Shown here: in pieces, positions 24,206 to 31,973 of the stretch | Numbering within the stretch: the stretch's first letter is position 1 | Layout of the letters: each line of letters starts with the position of its first letter | Origin: Leadbetterella sp964423865 | GTDB lineage: Bacteria > Bacteroidota > Bacteroidia > Cytophagales > Spirosomataceae | NCBI GenBank assembly: GCA_964423865.1 | Contig: CAYRGN010000011.1 | Coordinates: forward strand, 24,235-88,234 | Reading direction: 5' to 3' | Length of the DNA stretch: 64,000 nucleotides | The notes under the pieces: model-generated | The model's database searches: none | Told to the model about the DNA's origin: nothing | What the model saw: the letters and a program-made list of their open reading frames with translations, nothing else | Program-made: the position numbers and the translations under genes

Positions 24206-25573
24206 TTAAAGAATGTATTGACTCAGGTCTTTGTTTTTCACCAGTCCGCCCAGCTTTTCTTTTACCATTTCGCGGGTGATTTCCAGGGAGGTGCCGGCGG
24301 AAATTCTCTCCGGCACATCGAACAGGATGTCGTTCAGGAGCAGAGACATCACGGTCTGTAGTCTTCTTGCGCCGATATTTTCCATTTCCGTATTGGCCTG
24401 GAACGCGATGGCCGCCATTTCTTGCAGGGCATCTTCCCGGAAGGTGAGGGTAACCTCTTCCGCTTCCAGCATGGCTTTGTATTGCTTGGTCAGCGCGTTT
24501 TTAGGCGTTTTAAGGATTTGAAGGAAATTAGCTTCCGTCAATGATTCGAGTTCTACCCGGATGGGGAAACGCCCCTGGAGTTCGGGAATAAGGTCGGAAG
24601 GCTTGGAAACGTGGAAGGCCCCGGCCGCGATAAACAGGATGTGGTCGGTTTTGATGGAACCGTGTTTGGTATTGACCGTACTGCCTTCTACAATGGGCAA
24701 GAGGTCGCGCTGCACCCCCTCCCGGCTCACATCGGGTCCTGATTTTCCCCCGGAAGAGGCCACCTTGTCGATTTCATCGATAAAGATAATGCCCATGTTT
24801 TCGGCTTTCCAGATGGCTTCCTCTTTTACTTCGTCCATATCGATGAGCTTGGCCGACTCTTCTTCAAGCAGAATTTTCCGCGCCTCTTCAATGCTGACTT
24901 TCCGTTTCTTTTTGTTTTTGGGCATCATGCCGCCAATCATTTCCTGGATATTCATCATGGAGACCTCGTCAATGGGGCCGCCCATTACGCCAATAGGTGC
25001 AGCGGAGGCCTGGGCTATATCGATCTCGATTTTGCGGTGATCAAGTTCGCCTTTGCGGAGTTTTTCCCGAAAGGCTTCACGGGTTTCCTGGTTGACTTCG
25101 TATTCGGTTTTGTTATCCTGGATGATCTCCGGGTTCTTTTGGGTGACCGGCGGAATCAGGATATTCAATATTTTATCTTCTACGACTTCCTGGGCTTTGA
25201 TTTTTACTTCTTCTTTTTTGGCCGACTTGACCATATTAATGCTTTGTTCCACGAGGTCACGCACCATGCTTTCCACGTCTCTTCCCACATAGCCCACCTC
25301 GGTAAACTTGGAGGCCTCCACCTTGGTGAAGGGCGCTTCTGCTATTTTCGCGAGCCGCCGGGCAATCTCGGTTTTGCCCACACCTGTAGAACCGATCATG
25401 AGGATATTGTTGGGGATGATTTCCTGGCGAATTTCCGCCGGTGCGTTCATTCTCCGCCAGCGGTTCCGGAGGGCGATGGCCACATTTTTTTTGGCTTCGG
25501 TCTGGCCGATAATGTATTTATCCAGTTCCGCCACAATCTGGCCGGGAGTAAGATTTTCGATTTTCTCTGTCAT
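24206..25573 (-). CDS. hslU: ATP-dependent protease ATPase subunit HslU (ClpY)
   Basis: 455 residues from the ATG at 25573; the frame is open further upstream, but the earlier start would precede the -7 element. HslU features are clear: LTPGQIVAELDKYIIGQ at the N-terminus, Walker A GSTGVGKTE, the pore loop GYVGRDVESMVRDL, Walker B IFIDEIDK, and the C-terminal tail ending DLSQYIL that inserts into HslV. HslU unfolds substrates and feeds them to the HslV peptidase. HslV is not in this window, so the two subunits are unlinked here. The insertion (I) domain spans about 110-240. Confidence 0.97.
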   Translation of the reverse strand: MTEKIENLTPGQIVAELDKYIIGQTEAKKNVAIALRNRWRRMNAPAEIRQEIIPNNILMIGSTGVGKTEIARRLAKIAEAPFTKVEASKFTEVGYVGRDVESMVRDLVEQSINMVKSAKKEEVKIKAQEVVEDKILNILIPPVTQKNPEIIQDNKTEYEVNQETREAFREKLRKGELDHRKIEIDIAQASAAPIGVMGGPIDEVSMMNIQEMIGGMMPKNKKKRKVSIEEARKILLEEESAKLIDMDEVKEEAIWKAENMGIIFIDEIDKVASSGGKSGPDVSREGVQRDLLPIVEGSTVNTKHGSIKTDHILFIAAGAFHVSKPSDLIPELQGRFPIRVELESLTEANFLQILKTPKNALTKQYKAMLEAEEVTLTFREDALQEMAAIAFQANTEMENIGARRLQTVMSLLLNDILFDVPERISAGTSLEITREMVKEKLGGLVKNKDLSQYIL

Positions 25574-25591
25574 GTTGTTCGTTAATCCCTG

Positions 25592-25599
25592 CAAAAATA
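25592..25599 (-). promoter_or_regulatory. -7 element of hslU
   Basis: On minus TATTTTTG (TAnnTTTG), 18 bases before the ATG at 25573. It supports that start over the longer frame. Confidence 0.55.
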
Positions 25600-25636
25600 G
25601 GTGTAATATCAATACCGTACTAATTCCCGGAGGTTT

Positions 25637-25713
25637 TGAGTTGTCAGCTATCAGCTATCAGCTATCAGCTATCAGCTATCAGCCTTGAGCTATGAGCTAT
25701 GAGCCTTGAGCTT
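25637..25713 (-). repeat. Left arm of composite repeat B: heptad array, 11 words
   Basis: Eleven words in exact register. On minus they are AAGCTCA, AGGCTCA, TAGCTCA (twice), AGGCTGA, TAGCTGA (five times) and CAACTCA. This is the same word family as the array at 627, on the other strand. Confidence 0.92.
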
Positions 25714-25750
25714 ATTCATTGGGCGGTTGGTGTGCCGGTTTTCTGATAGA
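25711..25750. repeat. 40-base core of composite repeat B
   Basis: 37 of 40 bases match 12031-12070. It has the same flanking arrangement of outward-reading heptad arms. Confidence 0.85.
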
Positions 25751-25771
25751 TAGCTGACAGCTCATAGCTAT
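25751..25771 (+). repeat. Right arm of composite repeat B
   Basis: TAGCTGA, CAGCTCA, TAGCTAT in register and then TTCAT, matching the right arm at 12082-12102 in two of three words almost exactly. It reads toward rpe, whose ATG is 85 bases on. Confidence 0.8.
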
Positions 25772-25855
25772 TTCATTTCATACGAAAGAGAAAGTCTCAT
25801 ATTTCTTTTATTTCCCTTAAAAAATTGCGAAATTTGCGGCGTTTAATATGTACTC

Positions 25856-26509
25856 ATGCCCATTATAGCGCCGTCCGTTCTGGCGGCAGATTTCGCGAAT
25901 CTTCAGCGAGACATTGAGTTGATCAATGCTTCGGAGGCCGACTGGTTCCATGTAGATATAATGGACGGAGTCTTTGTGCCCAATATTAGTTTTGGCGTTC
26001 CGGTGACGGAAGCCATTGCCCGGCATGCCCGTAAGCCCCTGGATGTACACCTGATGATTGTGCAGCCGGAGAAGTACGTGGAAACGTTCGTGCGGGCCGG
26101 GGCGGAAATCATCTCGGTACATTGGGAGGCCTGTCCGCATATTCACCGTACACTAGGCCAGATCCGGGAGGCAGGCTGTAAAGCCGGTGTGGTTTTGAAT
26201 CCGGGTACCCCCGTAGCCGTGCTGGAAGATGTGGTGCAAGACGCCGACCTGGTACTGCTGATGTCGGTGAATCCGGGGTTTGGAGGACAAAAGTTCATAG
26301 AAAATGCGGTAGAGAAAACGGCCCGCCTGAAAGAGCTTATCCTGAGAAAGAACGCTTCGGCCCTGATTGAGATAGACGGAGGCGTTAACCTGGAAACCGG
26401 CGCGAGGTTGGTGAAAGCCGGGGCGGATATACTTGTGGCCGGAAGTTTCGTGTTTAGCGCGAGCGATCCGCTGAGTGTAATAAAAGAGTTAAAATCGTTA
26501 TCAATATAA
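25856..26509 (+). CDS. rpe: Ribulose-phosphate 3-epimerase
   Basis: 217 residues, a TIM barrel. It has PSVLAADFANL at the N-terminus, metal and catalytic residues in FHVDIMDG and DVHLMI, then MSVNPGFGGQKF with the phosphate loop, and the late catalytic Asp in IEIDGGVN. It interconverts ribulose-5-phosphate and xylulose-5-phosphate in the pentose phosphate pathway. The alpha-oxoamine synthase gene begins eight bases after its stop, so the two are probably co-transcribed. Confidence 0.97.
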   Translation: MPIIAPSVLAADFANLQRDIELINASEADWFHVDIMDGVFVPNISFGVPVTEAIARHARKPLDVHLMIVQPEKYVETFVRAGAEIISVHWEACPHIHRTLGQIREAGCKAGVVLNPGTPVAVLEDVVQDADLVLLMSVNPGFGGQKFIENAVEKTARLKELILRKNASALIEIDGGVNLETGARLVKAGADILVAGSFVFSASDPLSVIKELKSLSI

Positions 26510-26516
26510 ATCAATT

Positions 26517-27764
26517 ATGGCATCAGATATTTTCGACAAAGTGGTGAAAAACATGGGACCTATCGGTTCACATGCGCATTATTCACACCATTATTATTCC
26601 TTCCCTAAACTTTCGGGGGAACTGGGACCCTATATGAATTTTAACGGAAAGAAAATGCTGAACTGGTCGCTGAACAATTACCTGGGACTGGCCAACCATC
26701 CCGAGGTGAGGGAAGCGGACGCGCAGGCGGCAGCGGAATACGGGCTGGCGTATCCTATGGGTGCGAGGATGATGACGGGAAACACGGACCTGCACGAAGA
26801 ATTTGAGCATCAACTGGCTGAATTTGTGGGTAAAGAGGATGCTTTTCTCCTGAATTACGGATATCAGGGTTTTATGTCAGCCATTGAGGCTCTGGTGGAT
26901 ATTCACGACGTGATCATTTATGATGCGGAATCGCACGCGTGCCTGATTGACGGTATCCGGCTTCACCGGGCCAAGGGAGGGAAGACCTATACGTTCAGAC
27001 ACAACGATATGGAGAGCCTGGAGAAGAACCTTCTCCGTGCCGCTAAAGTAGCCGAAGAAAACAACGGCGGTATGCTGGTGATTACCGAAGGAGTATTCGG
27101 TATGTCAGGAGCGGTGGGTAGCCTGGATAAGATTGTGGAACTGAAGAAGAAATTCAATTTCCGCCTGCTGGTAGATGACGCCCACGGTTTTGGTACCATG
27201 GGAAAAACCGGTGCGGGAGTACCCGAACATTTCGGTGTGCAGGATGAAGTGGATATTCATTTCTGTACTTTCGCGAAGTCAATGGCGGCTATCGGGGCGT
27301 TTGTGGCGGCTAAAAAGGAGATCATCATGTACCTCAAGTACAATATGCGTTCTCAAACCTACGCGAAAGCGCTGCCCATGCCTTTTGTGAAAGCGGGTAT
27401 GAAACGCCTGGAGCTGATCAAAAAGCATCCTGAATATAAGGATAAACTATGGGAAATCGTGAACGCGTTGCAGAGCGGGTTCAGGGAGCGGGGTTTCGAC
27501 ATCGGAGTAACTACCTCGCCGGTAACGCCTGTATTCCTCCAGGGAGAGTATGATTTGCCGGTGGTGACCAACCTGATTCGTGACCTGCGTGAAAATATGG
27601 GTATTTTCTGCTCTATCATTGTGTATCCTGTAGTGCCGAAAGGAGTGATTCTATTGAGGGTGATTCCTACGGCCGTGCATACGCTGGAAGACGTGGAATA
27701 TACCATGAAGCACTTTGAGATTGTAAAAGAAAAACTGACTACAGGACAGTACCAAAAGGGCTAA
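26517..27764 (+). CDS. PLP-dependent alpha-oxoamine synthase (serine palmitoyltransferase / cysteate acyltransferase-like)
   Basis: 415 residues, fold type I aminotransferase of the alpha-oxoamine synthase group. The N-terminal NYLGLANHPEV, the central substrate His in ESHACLIDGIR, the Asp-His pair in VDDAHGFGTMG, and the Schiff-base Lys254 in TFAKSMAAIG are all present. Members condense an amino acid with an acyl-CoA or acyl-ACP. In Bacteroidota the candidates are serine palmitoyltransferase (sphingolipids) and cysteate acyltransferase (sulfonolipids, common in Cytophagales); glycine- and alanine-using relatives are less likely. Sequence alone does not decide. It follows rpe and precedes the histone-H1-like gene. 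Confidence 0.85.
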   Translation: MASDIFDKVVKNMGPIGSHAHYSHHYYSFPKLSGELGPYMNFNGKKMLNWSLNNYLGLANHPEVREADAQAAAEYGLAYPMGARMMTGNTDLHEEFEHQLAEFVGKEDAFLLNYGYQGFMSAIEALVDIHDVIIYDAESHACLIDGIRLHRAKGGKTYTFRHNDMESLEKNLLRAAKVAEENNGGMLVITEGVFGMSGAVGSLDKIVELKKKFNFRLLVDDAHGFGTMGKTGAGVPEHFGVQDEVDIHFCTFAKSMAAIGAFVAAKKEIIMYLKYNMRSQTYAKALPMPFVKAGMKRLELIKKHPEYKDKLWEIVNALQSGFRERGFDIGVTTSPVTPVFLQGEYDLPVVTNLIRDLRENMGIFCSIIVYPVVPKGVILLRVIPTAVHTLEDVEYTMKHFEIVKEKLTTGQYQKG

Positions 27765-27905
27765 ATTGAGGCGAATAGTGTCCTGAACTTTATTGAAATT
27801 ATAGATTTGATGTAAAAAATCTATTTTTAAGTAAAGAAGTTATCAGAATAGTGTTATTTTAGCGATATGATCAATTAATTGTTAAATTCCAAACTCCGCG
27901 AAACA

Positions 27906-28082
27906 ATGAACAAGTATTCAGAACTATTAAATCTGGTGACCGACCTTAAGGACGATTTTGAAAAGTTTTATGACAAAGGTAACGGTGCTGCCGGTACCCG
28001 TGTGAGAAAAGGCTTGCAGGATATCGCAGCCTTTGCGAAAACGACCAGAATCGAGGTTCAGGACATTAAGAACAAGAAGTAA
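27906..28082 (+). CDS. Histone H1-like nucleoid protein
   Basis: 58 residues, Lys-rich and helical (MNKYSELLNLVTDLKDDFEKFYDKG ... shortened here). It matches the small bacterial histone-H1-like proteins of Bacteroidota, which resemble the C-terminal part of eukaryotic H1 and chlamydial Hc1 and are thought to coat DNA. Unlike Hc1 it has no long Lys/Ala/Pro tail. The ATG at 27906 gives the family length; an earlier in-frame start at 27879 would add nine residues. A strong terminator follows. It is separated from the upstream synthase gene by 141 A/T-rich bases, so it probably has its own promoter. Confidence 0.85.
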   Translation: MNKYSELLNLVTDLKDDFEKFYDKGNGAAGTRVRKGLQDIAAFAKTTRIEVQDIKNKK

Positions 28083-28094
28083 GAAGACTTTTAA

Positions 28095-28130
28095 AGGCCG
28101 GACGCCCTCAAGGATCCGGCCTCTTTTTTT
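28095..28130 (+). terminator. Rho-independent terminator after the histone-H1-like gene
   Basis: Perfect 8-bp stem AGGCCGGA (28095-28102) with TCCGGCCT (28115-28122), 12-base loop, then a run of seven T. Confidence 0.93.
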
Positions 28131-28134
28131 GTCA

Positions 28135-28183
28135 CGAGTAGTGAGTGTTGAGTAGTGAGTGTTGAGTAGTGAGTATTGAGCTG
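28135..28183 (-). repeat. Heptad array, 7 words, ACTCA type
   Basis: Seven words in exact register; on plus CGAGTAG, TGAGTGT, TGAGTAG and so on, read on minus as CTACTCA and ACACTCA alternating. Plus-strand TGA occurs every seven bases, stopping all three plus frames. It lies between the H1 terminator and the MaoC stop. Confidence 0.9.
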
Positions 28184-28186
28184 ATC

Positions 28187-28603
28187 TTAGTAATGGGTTT
28201 CGTTCATGAGCGTGCCGATGCCCCGGATGGTTACTTTGCCGGTCTCTTTATTTTTCACCTGCGTAGAGATCTTCGCGATATGCCGGGCGGAGTCTACTTC
28301 CACTACTTCAAAAACCACTATATAGTCAGTGTCTACATGCATAGGCCGAAGATATTCGGTCTCCTGTTTCATATAGATTGACCCCGGGCCTCCCGGTTCT
28401 CCCATGCCTAAAAAGCGGGTAAATACGCTGCTGCTTAAATGCCCGTGGATAATGGGGGTTTTAAATTTGGTAGTAGCTGCGTATTCTGCATCGAGGTGAA
28501 TGGGGTTGTGATCTCCCGTCAGGCGGGCAAAAGCGATTACATCGTCTTGTGAAAACCTGAACTCGTGTTCGTATCGGGTACCTACCGCAATTTTCTTGCT
28601 CAT
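28187..28603 (-). CDS. MaoC-like hot-dog hydratase/dehydratase
   Basis: 138 residues, a single hot-dog domain. The hydratase-2 motif FARLTGDHNPIHLD carries Asp31 and His36, the catalytic pair of R-specific enoyl hydratases, and PIIHGHLSSS and QTEYLRPMHVDTDY-like segments follow the family. Substrates are 2-enoyl or 3-hydroxyacyl thioesters; a role in acyl chain metabolism or degradation is likely but unspecific. The start is the ATG at 28603. The NTF2-like gene ends 16 bases upstream on the same strand, so both are probably one transcript. Confidence 0.88.
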   Translation of the reverse strand: MSKKIAVGTRYEHEFRFSQDDVIAFARLTGDHNPIHLDAEYAATTKFKTPIIHGHLSSSVFTRFLGMGEPGGPGSIYMKQETEYLRPMHVDTDYIVVFEVVEVDSARHIAKISTQVKNKETGKVTIRGIGTLMNETHY

Positions 28604-28618
28604 TGTAATTGTATTGGT

Positions 28619-29041
28619 TTAGCTGGTATGATCGCTTACAATCACCCAGCGGTTATCTATTTTTTTAAAAATAAGGGTGAAAAAACCACCCACATTTCCT
28701 TTTTCAGGTCTTTTCAGGTTCCATTCGCCCAGCACCCAGGCGGTTTCTGGAGAATGGAAGTCGATTTCCCGGATATCAAAAGCGAGTGTACCCATAGTAG
28801 CCCGGTCGGGATAGCTGTTCAGGTAGCGGGTCTTGGTGGCTTCCCATCCTTTGGTGACCCCGTTTTTCCCTATAAACTTTAACTCGGGAGATTTCCAGTA
28901 ATCTTCCATAAATGCCTCGATGTTTCCGTTGTTCCAGTGCGTTTCCTGGCGTTTCAGTACAGACAGAATTTCCGACTTGTCCTGGGCCGTCAGCGGAAAA
29001 GTTAGAAGCAGGGCGATAAATATTAGAAATAGTTTCTTCAT
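28619..29041 (-). CDS. Exported NTF2-like (SnoaL/DUF4440-type) protein
   Basis: 140 residues from the ATG at 29041, which opens a Sec signal (about 1-20, MKKLFLIFIALLLTFPLTAQ). The mature part has the NTF2-like cone fold pattern: a helix beginning ILSVLKRQETHWNNGNIEAFMEDYW and strands ending in GGFFTLIFKKIDNRWVIVSDHTS, as in DUF4440 proteins. These bind small ligands or catalyse varied reactions; no active site is defined here. It is exported, so it probably acts in the periplasm. It is followed by the MaoC gene on minus, and is divergent from the lipid kinase gene. Confidence 0.8.
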   Translation of the reverse strand: MKKLFLIFIALLLTFPLTAQDKSEILSVLKRQETHWNNGNIEAFMEDYWKSPELKFIGKNGVTKGWEATKTRYLNSYPDRATMGTLAFDIREIDFHSPETAWVLGEWNLKRPEKGNVGGFFTLIFKKIDNRWVIVSDHTS

Positions 29042-29083
29042 TTTTGTATCCGGAAAAATGAATGTCAAATATATCGATTAAAA

Positions 29084-29965
29084 TTGAACAAGCCAACGAT
29101 AGTTTTTATATTAAATCCTGTGGCCGGAGGAGGAGGAAAAAAGGTAAATAAAAAACGTATTCTGGAGCTGTGGAATGACCATCATGTGGTTTTCCTGGAA
29201 GATCTGGAGGGCAGGGAGAAGCAAATCAGGAATTACCTTGACCAGGGGATTACGGATTTTGCAGTGGCCGGGGGAGACGGTACGGTGAACGAGGTGGCTT
29301 CGGTGCTGATGCAGACGTCCGCCCGCCTGGGGATTATTCCTTCCGGCTCGGGCAATGGCCTGGCGCGGGACCTGGGTTTGCCTTTGGACCCCGACCGGGC
29401 TTTGGAGGCCATCAGGTACGGACAGGTGAAAGCCATCGATGTGGGCCAGCTGAACGGGATGCCGTTTTTTTGTACCGCGGGAATTGGCTTTGACGCCGTG
29501 TGCGCCCATGACTTCGCGGAAGGCGGGCATTCAAGAGGCCTGCGGAATTATGTCAAAGTGATCTTTCGGAACTATTTTTCCTACCGCCCTGTAGAAATGG
29601 TCATTCGCGGAGAAAAGCAACGTTTATTCTCCCTTACTTTTGCCAACGCCGGTCAGTTTGGAAATAATGCCTATATTGCGCCTGATGCGCGCCCGGACGA
29701 CGGCTACCTGGATTGTGCCATGATTTTGCCGCATTCGCACTGGTATGGTATTTCCCTGGGCTGGAGGCTGGTTCGCAAAACCCTGGGTACGTTTCCTTAT
29801 TTCAAAACGTACCGGTTCAAGGAATGTGTTCTGACGGATATTTCGGACAGACGCATCCACCTCGACGGAGAGGCGAGAATGTTGAATACCAATACCATAG
29901 AGGTAAAGGTGATCGAAAAGGCACTAAAGGTGCTAACATCTAACCGCAACGGCGGCCGCATCTAA
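29084..29965 (+). CDS. Diacylglycerol kinase-family lipid kinase (YegS/BmrU-like), TTG start
   Basis: 293 residues. The kinase core motifs are NPVAGGGG near the N-terminus, the nucleotide-binding GGDGTVNE at 63-70, and PSGSGNGLARDLG, followed by the GQLNGMPFFCTAGIGFDA strand region and a C-terminal beta-sandwich. Such enzymes phosphorylate diacylglycerol, sphingoid bases or related lipids. No in-frame ATG lies upstream, so TTG at 29084 is the start. The stop codon (29963-29965) is inside a heptad word, and the last residues are encoded by array-like sequence, so the C-terminus may have been altered by array growth. Confidence 0.9.
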   Translation: MNKPTIVFILNPVAGGGGKKVNKKRILELWNDHHVVFLEDLEGREKQIRNYLDQGITDFAVAGGDGTVNEVASVLMQTSARLGIIPSGSGNGLARDLGLPLDPDRALEAIRYGQVKAIDVGQLNGMPFFCTAGIGFDAVCAHDFAEGGHSRGLRNYVKVIFRNYFSYRPVEMVIRGEKQRLFSLTFANAGQFGNNAYIAPDARPDDGYLDCAMILPHSHWYGISLGWRLVRKTLGTFPYFKTYRFKECVLTDISDRRIHLDGEARMLNTNTIEVKVIEKALKVLTSNRNGGRI

Positions 29966-30021
29966 TATCTAACATCTAATAGCTGATGGCTCAAAGCTGA
30001 TGGCTCAAAGCTCACAGCTAA
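29937..30021 (+). repeat. Heptad array overlapping the lipid kinase 3' end and leading to SUI1
   Basis: Nine words in register from 29959: CATCTAA, TATCTAA, CATCTAA, TAGCTGA, TGGCTCA, AAGCTGA, TGGCTCA, AAGCTCA, CAGCTAA. An extra CATCTAA lies at 29937 inside the coding sequence, separated by a GC-rich insert. TCTAA-type and AGCTCA-type words occur in one continuous register. SUI1 begins ten bases after the last word. Confidence 0.92.
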
Positions 30022-30031
30022 ACATATACCA

Positions 30032-30364
30032 ATGAAAAAGAACAAAGGCGGGGGCGTGGTCTATTCCACCAATCCTGATTATGTATTCAATTCTTTTGAA
30101 GAAGAAACGGAAACCCTTGAAAACAGCCAACAGGATCTGAGAATCTGGCTTGACCGAAAAGGGGGAGGCAAAGTGGTGAGCCGGGTAACGGGTTTTGTGG
30201 GGACGGATAACGATTTGCAGGTCCTGAAAAAGAAGCTACAGAACCAGTGCGGCAGCGGTGGGGCGGCCAAAGACGCCGAAATATTGATTCAGGGTGACCA
30301 CCGCGATAAGCTCCTGGCTTTCCTCCTGAAAGAAGGCTATAAGGCCCGAAAAGCGGGAGGATGA
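30032..30364 (+). CDS. yciH: SUI1/eIF1-like translation factor (YciH family)
   Basis: 110 residues, the bacterial SUI1-domain protein. The diagnostic region is RKGGGKVVSRVTGFVGTD followed by LKKKLQNQCGSGGAAKD and the C-terminal IQGDHRDKLLAFLLKEGYKARKAGG, all typical of eIF1/YciH. YciH is reported in E. coli to affect fidelity of initiation, but the function in Bacteroidota is not established. It is preceded at close range by a heptad array and followed by a two-armed array acting as a hairpin. Confidence 0.93.
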   Translation: MKKNKGGGVVYSTNPDYVFNSFEEETETLENSQQDLRIWLDRKGGGKVVSRVTGFVGTDNDLQVLKKKLQNQCGSGGAAKDAEILIQGDHRDKLLAFLLKEGYKARKAGG

Positions 30365-30370
30365 GGGAGG

Positions 30371-30452
30371 TAATGGTCAATGGTTAATGATCAATGGTTA
30401 ATGGTTAATGGGGGATTGTGTATATCCGTGGGTCATTAACCATTAACCATTT
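30371..30452. repeat. Two-armed heptad array, CATTA type, between convergent genes
   Basis: Left arm 30371-30412: TAATGGT, CAATGGT, TAATGAT words, read on minus as ACCATTA and relatives. Right arm 30432-30452: plus words GTCATTA, ACCATTA, ACCATTT. The arms are inverted and can pair as an AT-rich hairpin with a T run on the plus side, so this is probably also the terminator of SUI1 and of the facing transporter gene. Confidence 0.85.
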
Positions 30453-30456
30453 TTGT

Positions 30457-31905
30457 TTATTCAATTCCGCCCATCCATTTCTTGATAGGATTGGAGAAAA
30501 CGGACAGGATCAGTCCTACCCCCACGCTGATCAGGCATACCTGAAGGAAGAGGCCGGGCATGTCATTGACGGCGTCCGGGGTGAAATTTCCGGCGAACAA
30601 TCCTGCGATGAGGTTGCCCAGGGAAGCGGCTACAAACCACAGTCCCATCATCTGGCTGTAATATTTCCGTGGAGCGAGTTTGGTATAGGTACTCAGTCCC
30701 ACCGGACTCACACACAATTCTCCCAAAGTAAATAGCAGGTAGGTGAGCAGTAACCAGCCCACGCTGGCTTTGCTACCGTCTAATACCAGCTTCGAGGCTG
30801 AATACAAAACAAAAAACGCCAGCGCGAGGTTGAAAAGTCCTAACCCAAACTTGAGGGGCGTGGATGGATTCATGTTTTTCCGGCTCAGGTAAATCCAGAG
30901 GGCGGCGAATACCGCAGAAAAAATAAGAATAAACATGGAGTTGGCCGACTGCAACCAGGAAGCGGGCATTTCCCATCCGAGGATGTGCCGGTCGGTGTAT
31001 CTTTCCGCAAAGATGGTCAGGGTGGTACTTGACTGTTCAAAACCGGACCAGAATACGGCCGCCCCTACGAAAAATATAAAAAGTACGGCTACCCGTTTTC
31101 TTTCCGCCTTGGTCAGGGAAGAATCAAAAAAGCCGATGTAAATAAAATAGAGGAGGGTCAAAGCCGGTACCGCGTACTTCATGGCGTTGGTGAAGACCAC
31201 AAGACTCACCACCTCGAAATACAGAAGCGCGAAAATAAAGAGAAGAACGGCCAGAAGTCCATACAGAAAGGTGGGTTTCCCCTTCACCTCGGGTTCATGG
31301 CCCACATGGCGGAGTTCTTTTCCAAAAGAGCGGAACACGATCAGGCCAAAAAACATAGCGAAAGCGGCGGCCCCGAAACCGTAGTGCCAACCTACTTTTT
31401 CGCCCAGGTACCCTACAATCAGCATACCCAGGAGGGCGCCGCTGTTGATGCCCATATAGAAAATAGAGAAGGCCGAGTCGCGCTTGGCGCCGCCTTCGGG
31501 ATACAGATCACCCACAATGGAACTGATGTTGGCTTTCAGGAGGCCCGTACCTACCGCCACACTTACCAGTCCGGCGTAGAAATAGGCGTTAGAACCGGGG
31601 ATAGCCAACAAGATATGACCGATCATAATGACAATTCCACCCCACCAGATGGCCTTTTTCTGACCGATAAGGTTATCGGCTATCCATCCTCCTGGAAGGG
31701 TCAGAATGTAAACTGCCGCGGCATACAAACCGAAGATGGAACCCGCAAGATCTTCGGGTAAACCCAGGGCGCCGTCTTCCACACCTTTGATCAGGTAAAG
31801 GAACAGAATGGCTTTCATACCGTAGAAACTAAAGCGTTCGCCCATCTCGGTAAAGAAGAGCACGAACAGCCCTACAGGATGGCCAAGAAAAGTTTTTTCT
31901 TTCAT
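30457..31905 (-). CDS. POT/PTR2-family proton-dependent peptide transporter
   Basis: 482 residues from the ATG at 31905; an upstream frame extension lacks family similarity. About 12-14 transmembrane helices of an MFS protein. The POT signature TEMGERFSFYGMKAIL near the N-terminus contains the Glu-Arg-Phe proton-coupling motif, and the second family motif is seen at FYMGINSGALLG. It imports di- and tripeptides with protons; nitrate- and glucosinolate-like substrates of the wider family are less likely in this setting. The gene is convergent with SUI1. Confidence 0.92.
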   Translation of the reverse strand: MKEKTFLGHPVGLFVLFFTEMGERFSFYGMKAILFLYLIKGVEDGALGLPEDLAGSIFGLYAAAVYILTLPGGWIADNLIGQKKAIWWGGIVIMIGHILLAIPGSNAYFYAGLVSVAVGTGLLKANISSIVGDLYPEGGAKRDSAFSIFYMGINSGALLGMLIVGYLGEKVGWHYGFGAAAFAMFFGLIVFRSFGKELRHVGHEPEVKGKPTFLYGLLAVLLFIFALLYFEVVSLVVFTNAMKYAVPALTLLYFIYIGFFDSSLTKAERKRVAVLFIFFVGAAVFWSGFEQSSTTLTIFAERYTDRHILGWEMPASWLQSANSMFILIFSAVFAALWIYLSRKNMNPSTPLKFGLGLFNLALAFFVLYSASKLVLDGSKASVGWLLLTYLLFTLGELCVSPVGLSTYTKLAPRKYYSQMMGLWFVAASLGNLIAGLFAGNFTPDAVNDMPGLFLQVCLISVGVGLILSVFSNPIKKWMGGIE

Positions 31906-31973
31906 AGTCAAGGTCTCATTTTTGATGTGGCCACGGAAAAAGACCGCGGCTGGGTTGAACAAATAAATTTAAT

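Noticed and set aside
25574..25612. Longer start for HslU
   Set aside because: It begins upstream of the -7 element and adds a non-conserved sequence before MTEKIENLTPGQ.
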